Part shown: positions 31,115-35,000 of the stretch, in pieces
How the letters are laid out: every line of letters begins with the position of its first letter
How positions within the stretch are numbered: position 1 is the first letter of the stretch
NCBI GenBank assembly: GCA_009663005.1
Contig: CM018897.1
Coordinates: 12,389,121-12,424,120 of the forward strand
Source of the DNA: Actinidia chinensis
Lineage: Eukaryota > Streptophyta > Magnoliopsida > Ericales > Actinidiaceae
Length of the DNA stretch: 35,000 nucleotides
Direction: 5' to 3'
The notes under the pieces: model-generated
What the model was told of the DNA's origin: nothing
The model's database searches: none
Seen by the model: the letters and a program-made list of their open reading frames with translations, nothing else
Position numbers and translations under genes: made by a program

Positions 31115-31634
31115 GTTTTCTAAACAATAAAGATTAGAAGAAGAAACAACAAACAATAAAAAAAATGGACCTCACAACACTCCTTACGTGTTTTCACTCG
31201 AATCAATGAATTCACTCAACGCTCGTGTTTCACACAGTAAATGTGGCTTAAACCCTCAATATGTACTTACCAACCTCTTTGCGCGTTTCACTGGTTTATT
31301 TCTACAAAAGTTCTTATCAAAACTAATCAAACAAATAATCAGAATTTCTTAGTCACGTCCGCACACCCGAAGAGATTTCTTAGGTTCACACGAAACGAAT
31401 CACAAAGGAGACTGGAATAACAAAGTATTAGGAAAAATATCAAAGCGAGTTCCTATATCAGAAAATTTTTTTCTAGAAATATAATGAGGAATCAGATAAC
31501 TTTTTTTTTTCTTTTTTTTTTTTCTCTCTTTTTTCTTCTTCTTTTTTGTTTGACCTTGATCAAAATGTACTAGAATGATCAAACGAAATTCAAGAAGAGG
31601 CAAAGCTAGATAAACCTGATGTTGTTAGAGCTAT
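31115..31634 (-). other. B3 5' untranslated leader
   Basis: 520 bases between primer site and gag ATG with T-rich runs at 31500-31550 (A-rich on the coding strand). It is well conserved with B2 22646-23183 and, in reverse, with B1 15780-16336. Confidence 0.7.
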
Positions 31635-31646
31635 GCTCTGATACCA
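31635..31646 (-). promoter_or_regulatory. Initiator-Met tRNA primer-binding site, B3
   Basis: The minus strand reads TGGTATCAGAGC, the standard 12-base site, two bases from the LTR end at 31649. Confidence 0.9.
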
Positions 31647-31648
31647 AA

Positions 31649-32358
31649 TGATACGAAACCCGTGTCGTTGTAACGCCACCCGTATCAAGTATTGTGCCTA
31701 AGACCGTTCTACGTCAGGTTTAGATGGAAACCGGAGACCCAACAAAATATAAAGAGAGTGAACCTTGGTATAAAGGAGGACTCCACAATCAAGGATGAAA
31801 CTTATCGATGAAGAATCAAGAATGAACGCACAGAGAACTGATAAGTTCAAATAGTTCTCAAAGAACCTAAGAGAAATACTCTCATCAATACCACTCTCCC
31901 CTTCTTAAAAGGAAGGAGCACAATTGATACTTACTAAGGTCACAAAGATCAGCCTTAGGAAATTATTAACTAAGAAAACTTTGGCCCAATTTTAAGAAAG
32001 TCAAATCAATTATCCCTTAATTTCAGCCTAAAAATCTGCCATAAGACCAAACTTCAATTTATAAAAACAAGCAGGACATTAACTCCATAATTAAGCCCAA
32101 AGTGTTGCACCAAGAATTCCTCAATTTAGGAAGTCAGCTCCCCATTTGTCTAGACTTTTGGGACTGAATCAATGCTTATATGGGTGGATATTTTGTTCAT
32201 CACCATCAATGCGGAATCCACTTGCTTGTTTGAGCCCAAAACAATCCCTGAATCAGCCCACTTATGCATTTTGAAATTCTTGGCCGTGCTTTGAATGGGC
32301 ATGGGAACTTGAATTGGATCTGACATTCCTGGATCTCGTGGTTAGCCCGTCCTCATCA
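31649..32358 (-). repeat. 5' LTR of element B3
   Basis: 710 bases, minus strand from TGATGAGGACGG (32358) to CGTATCA (31649). It differs from the 3' LTR at many single positions, largely one-base insertions or deletions. The tail-coding segment lies near 32145-32355. Confidence 0.9.
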
Positions 32359-32363
32359 CATTG
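32359..32363. repeat. Right target-site duplication of element B3
   Basis: CATTG directly after the LTR, identical to 25841-25845. Confidence 0.85.
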
Positions 32364-33300
32364 GTTAGTTATTCGTTCCAAGATTGGAACGGTCGTCCCC
32401 TCTGGGGTAGTAACTTGGATTTCAGTTGAGTGGAACAGCTCATTGGCCTGTGTAACCAAACTCAATCTCCAGGTTCAAAAAAATACTGTTGCCGCACTTT
32501 ATTGGCTTGTTCGCATTTACCCAGTTCTTCGTTTCAATGTTAAGTTTTGCTTTCTCATGGATCTGCCTTACAAGTTCAGCCTTTTCTTTTTCATCCAAAA
32601 TTCAACATGCTCAGTCAAAGGTAATGCGAGCTTAAATCCAAATGAAGAGGTTAATGATTTAAACCCATAAACAATCTCAAATGGTGAAGATTTAGTAGCA
32701 GAGTGAACAGCACGATTATAAGCAAAGTCAAAGCAAATTCAACATGCGGCAAACCATCTTCCAATGTTTTCAATTAATTTGTTTTATAATTGCCGGAACA
32801 AGTAGATAAGCTATTTACGACTTCTGTTTGACCATCGGTTGAGGATGACAAGTAGTTAAAAAAAACAACCTTGGTTCCTAATTTACCCCATAATGTCTTC
32901 AGGAAATAACCAGAATTTAGCATCTCTATCAGAAACAATTGTTTAGGTAGACCAATTGTAAACGCACCAATTTCTTGAAAGAACAGCTTCTGCAACATGT
33001 GAAGCATTCATCAGTTTGGAAATAGAATAAAATGTGCCCATTTTTGAAAACTGGTCACAACAACAAAAACTGAATCTTCCCAAATTCAGACCTAGGTAAA
33101 CCAACACAAAATCCATTGAAAATATAAATCCATGGCTCACTAGGAATAGGGAAGAGAGTATACAAACCGTGTGGTGCTGCACTCGAGACTTAGCTTGTTT
33201 AAGTGATACATCGTTCACAAAATCCTCTCAATATCTCGTTTCATATGTGGCCAATAAAAATGTTTTGCAAAACAGCTAGAGTATTGGCAAATTCCAACAG
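32359..33300 (-). pseudogene. B4 integrase, main part (degenerate)
   Basis: Continues from the tail at 25738-25845 across the B3 insertion. LVTQANELFHSTEIQVTTPE lies near 32400-32465 on the minus strand, then STDGQTEVVNSL near 32815-32860. The zinc-binding end near 33180-33250 reads KQAKSRVQHHTV. Frames shift repeatedly. Confidence 0.8.
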
Positions 33301-34245
33301 TCCCAATTAAAGCTCACCATCGAAAGTACGGAAATGTCTCGATGAATCCATCCATCGGTATGTCTTTTGTTCATGTTTATATTGCCCTTTTAAATTGTTT
33401 AAAGGAACTCATTGATCTGTATGATCACGAATTTCTATGCCATAGGTAGTGACGCCATCATGTCTCAAGCCCTAACCAATGAATACAACTCCTATCATAA
33501 GTCGGGTAGTAAGGCGGCCCCACTTTAGTTCTCACTGAAAGTAAGCTATCGGTGGTCCCTCTTGCATTTAAAACTGTGCCATACCCATACCTGAAGAATC
33601 AAATTCAATTTCAAACATTTTAGGCAAAATTAGGCAAAGATAAGAAAGGAGCGTGGTCAGCCTCTTGCTTGACCAATTGAAATGGCCTTTTCTGTTGTCT
33701 TCCCACTTAAAACCCACGTTTTTCTTGATTTACTTCCGTTAAGTGGTGCGAAATGCTGAATGAAACTTTACAAACGTCGGTAGAAACTAGCAAGTCCATG
33801 AAAACTCTCCACATTACCTATGGTTGTTGGGCTCAGCCATTCTTGGATGGCAGTATCTCTCCGCATAACATTGGCCCTTGGCACTCACACAAAAGTAGAA
33901 ACACAAGATTATCTTTACAAAAGGTTACACTCTTAAGATTAGCAATCACCTTTTCTTGTCTAGCACATCTAAAACAGATTTTAAATGTGTACATGATCAT
34001 CTAAGTTTGTGTATATATGAGGATATCATCCAAATATACACAACACATTTTCCGATAAATGAACGCAAAATATGATTCACTAAACGCATGAAAGACTCGA
34101 GCATTAGTTAGACCAAATGCATTACTACACCATCGATACAATCCATATTAGTTTTGAATGCAGTTTCACTCATCACCTTCTTTCATTCGGATTTGATGTA
34201 TCCACTTTTCAAGTCAATTTTAGAAAATACACAAGAACATGCTAA
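33301..34245 (-). pseudogene. B4 RNase H and C-terminal reverse transcriptase (degenerate)
   Basis: The catalytic motif reads YLDD at 34025-34036, where B3 and A have YFDD. The MPFGLTNA region lies near 34105-34130 and the RNase H start near 33585-33620. The N-terminal RT is absent: at about 34246 the sequence jumps into gag, an internal deletion of roughly 1.4 kb relative to B3. Confidence 0.8.
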
Positions 34246-34850
34246 TTTTCAAGTCAATTGGATTGCACGTTTGATAAAGGTCGTGTATGCCCCTCCTCTT
34301 GAAGCTGTTGCCTCAATTTTGATAGCCTTTTGCCCACCATGTCTTCTATCTTCACATATGTTGCAACTCACACATTAGCAATATCATGATTTAAGCCATT
34401 AAGAAAACGAGTCATGGTTGCTTCCTCGGTCTTCCTCCCCACATCTGCCCTAATCATGACAATCTCATATCTTTGTAATAGTCTTCCACACTTCGAGGCC
34501 TGCGTGAGACCTTGCAATTTTTGATACAGCCTCTGTAGAAATGGCTGGCGAACAAAGCGCTTTCTAATCACCTGACTTCATGTTTCCCACGTCGCAAATT
34601 GGACGTTCTCCATTTTCTGTCTTCCTGCCAATAACTAACTGCATCCCACCAAATAACAGCATAGTCAGTAACATTCAATCACAGCTATTTTTACCTTTGT
34701 GTTTCATCGTAGTGATGACAATCACACGAGTTCCTCTCTTTTCCATCAAGGTAGCTTCAGATCAGACTTTCCTTGAAACGACGGAACCTTCATCTTATAC
34801 CACTAAATCTAATCATCCCCCTTGGTTTCTATCGATCCTATCTCGTCCAG

Positions 34851-34881
<31 letters not shown>

Positions 34882-35000
34882 TTCGCCATACTCACCCATA
34901 GTAAATTTTAACGTCTTCTCTAACTGGAGCTCCCTCTCTCCTACTTGCTCGTGAACAGGTTGTGCTACTACCGCGCATGAGCTCTCCATTGATCTAAGCG
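34246..35000 (-). pseudogene. B4 gag, N-terminal and capsid part, runs off the window
   Basis: Minus strand FVRQPFLQRLYQKLQGLTQA near 34500-34560, with matches to B2 19600-20331 and B3 30222-30990 along the whole length. The C-terminal gag with its zinc knuckle, the protease and the RT N-terminus are deleted at the left junction. The start codon lies beyond base 35000. Confidence 0.8.

Larger units (their letters stand above)
25846..32358 (-). mobile_element. Element B3: full-length Ty3/gypsy retrotransposon
   Basis: 6513 bases with two full LTRs in the same orientation, a perfect primer site, a polypurine tract, all gag-pol domains in order on the minus strand and a perfect CATTG duplication. 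It is inserted in the integrase tail of a second family-B element (B4). Coding frames are interrupted by many single-base indels, so the copy as written is not autonomous. It serves as the reference for aligning the B1, B2 and B4 pieces. Confidence 0.9.
25012..35000 (-). mobile_element. Element B4: outer Ty3/gypsy element interrupted by B3, open at the right
   Basis: Its 3' LTR (25012-25725), polypurine tract and integrase tail lie left of B3. The rest of integrase, RNase H, partial RT and gag lie right of B3. The CATTG duplication shows one element split by a later insertion of a close relative. It also has an internal deletion at about 34246. The 5' LTR is outside the window. Confidence 0.85.

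Overview
This is plant nuclear DNA made almost entirely of decayed, nested LTR retrotransposons. I find no intact host gene, tRNA, rRNA or CRISPR array. The plant assignment rests on Tat-type and chromovirus-type Ty3/gypsy gag-pol motifs, AT-rich spacers and TG...CA LTRs with 5-bp target duplications. No species can be named.

Layout: (1) 1-1190 is AT-rich spacer. (2) About 1191-10930 is a Tat/Ogre-like element on the + strand (partial LTR, primer site, gag, protease, truncated RT). Its gag is split by (3) a 6.3-kb minus-strand gypsy element, family A (2645-8977), flanked by TTACC(A) on both sides. The 5' LTR of A is an unusual fold-back palindrome, so both outer ends of the insertion are LTR 3' termini. 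(4) 10930-15241 is unassigned: weak coding remnants, a 45-bp and an 85-bp tandem repeat, and a G7C7 palindrome. (5) 15242-23932 holds two partial family-B elements facing each other: B1 (+; LTR, PBS, gag, PR, start of RT) joined near 18569 to B2 (-; PR, gag, PBS, LTR). B2 gag is split by a 2141-bp solo LTR (20332-22472) with a CCGCG duplication. (6) 23933-25011 is a patchwork of family-A fragments in both orientations. (7) 25012-35000 is a family-B element (B4, -) whose integrase tail is interrupted by a complete 6.5-kb family-B element (B3, 25846-32358) with a perfect CATTG duplication.

Families A and B are related. Both use an initiator-Met-tRNA primer site and share the gag, PR (I-I-D-G-G type), RT (YFDD), RNase H and integrase (HHCC, DGQTEVVN) order. 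In both, the polyprotein reading frame appears to run past the polypurine tract into the 3' LTR, where a conserved GPITRARAK-like tail is encoded. The integrase end looks chromovirus-like, possibly CRM, but I cannot settle the lineage by eye.

Every coding region is broken by frequent single-base indels. Even the two LTRs of the B3 insertion, which has an exact target duplication, differ largely by one-base insertions and deletions. Residual long-read error is therefore as plausible as natural decay, and the short reading frames should not be read as genes.
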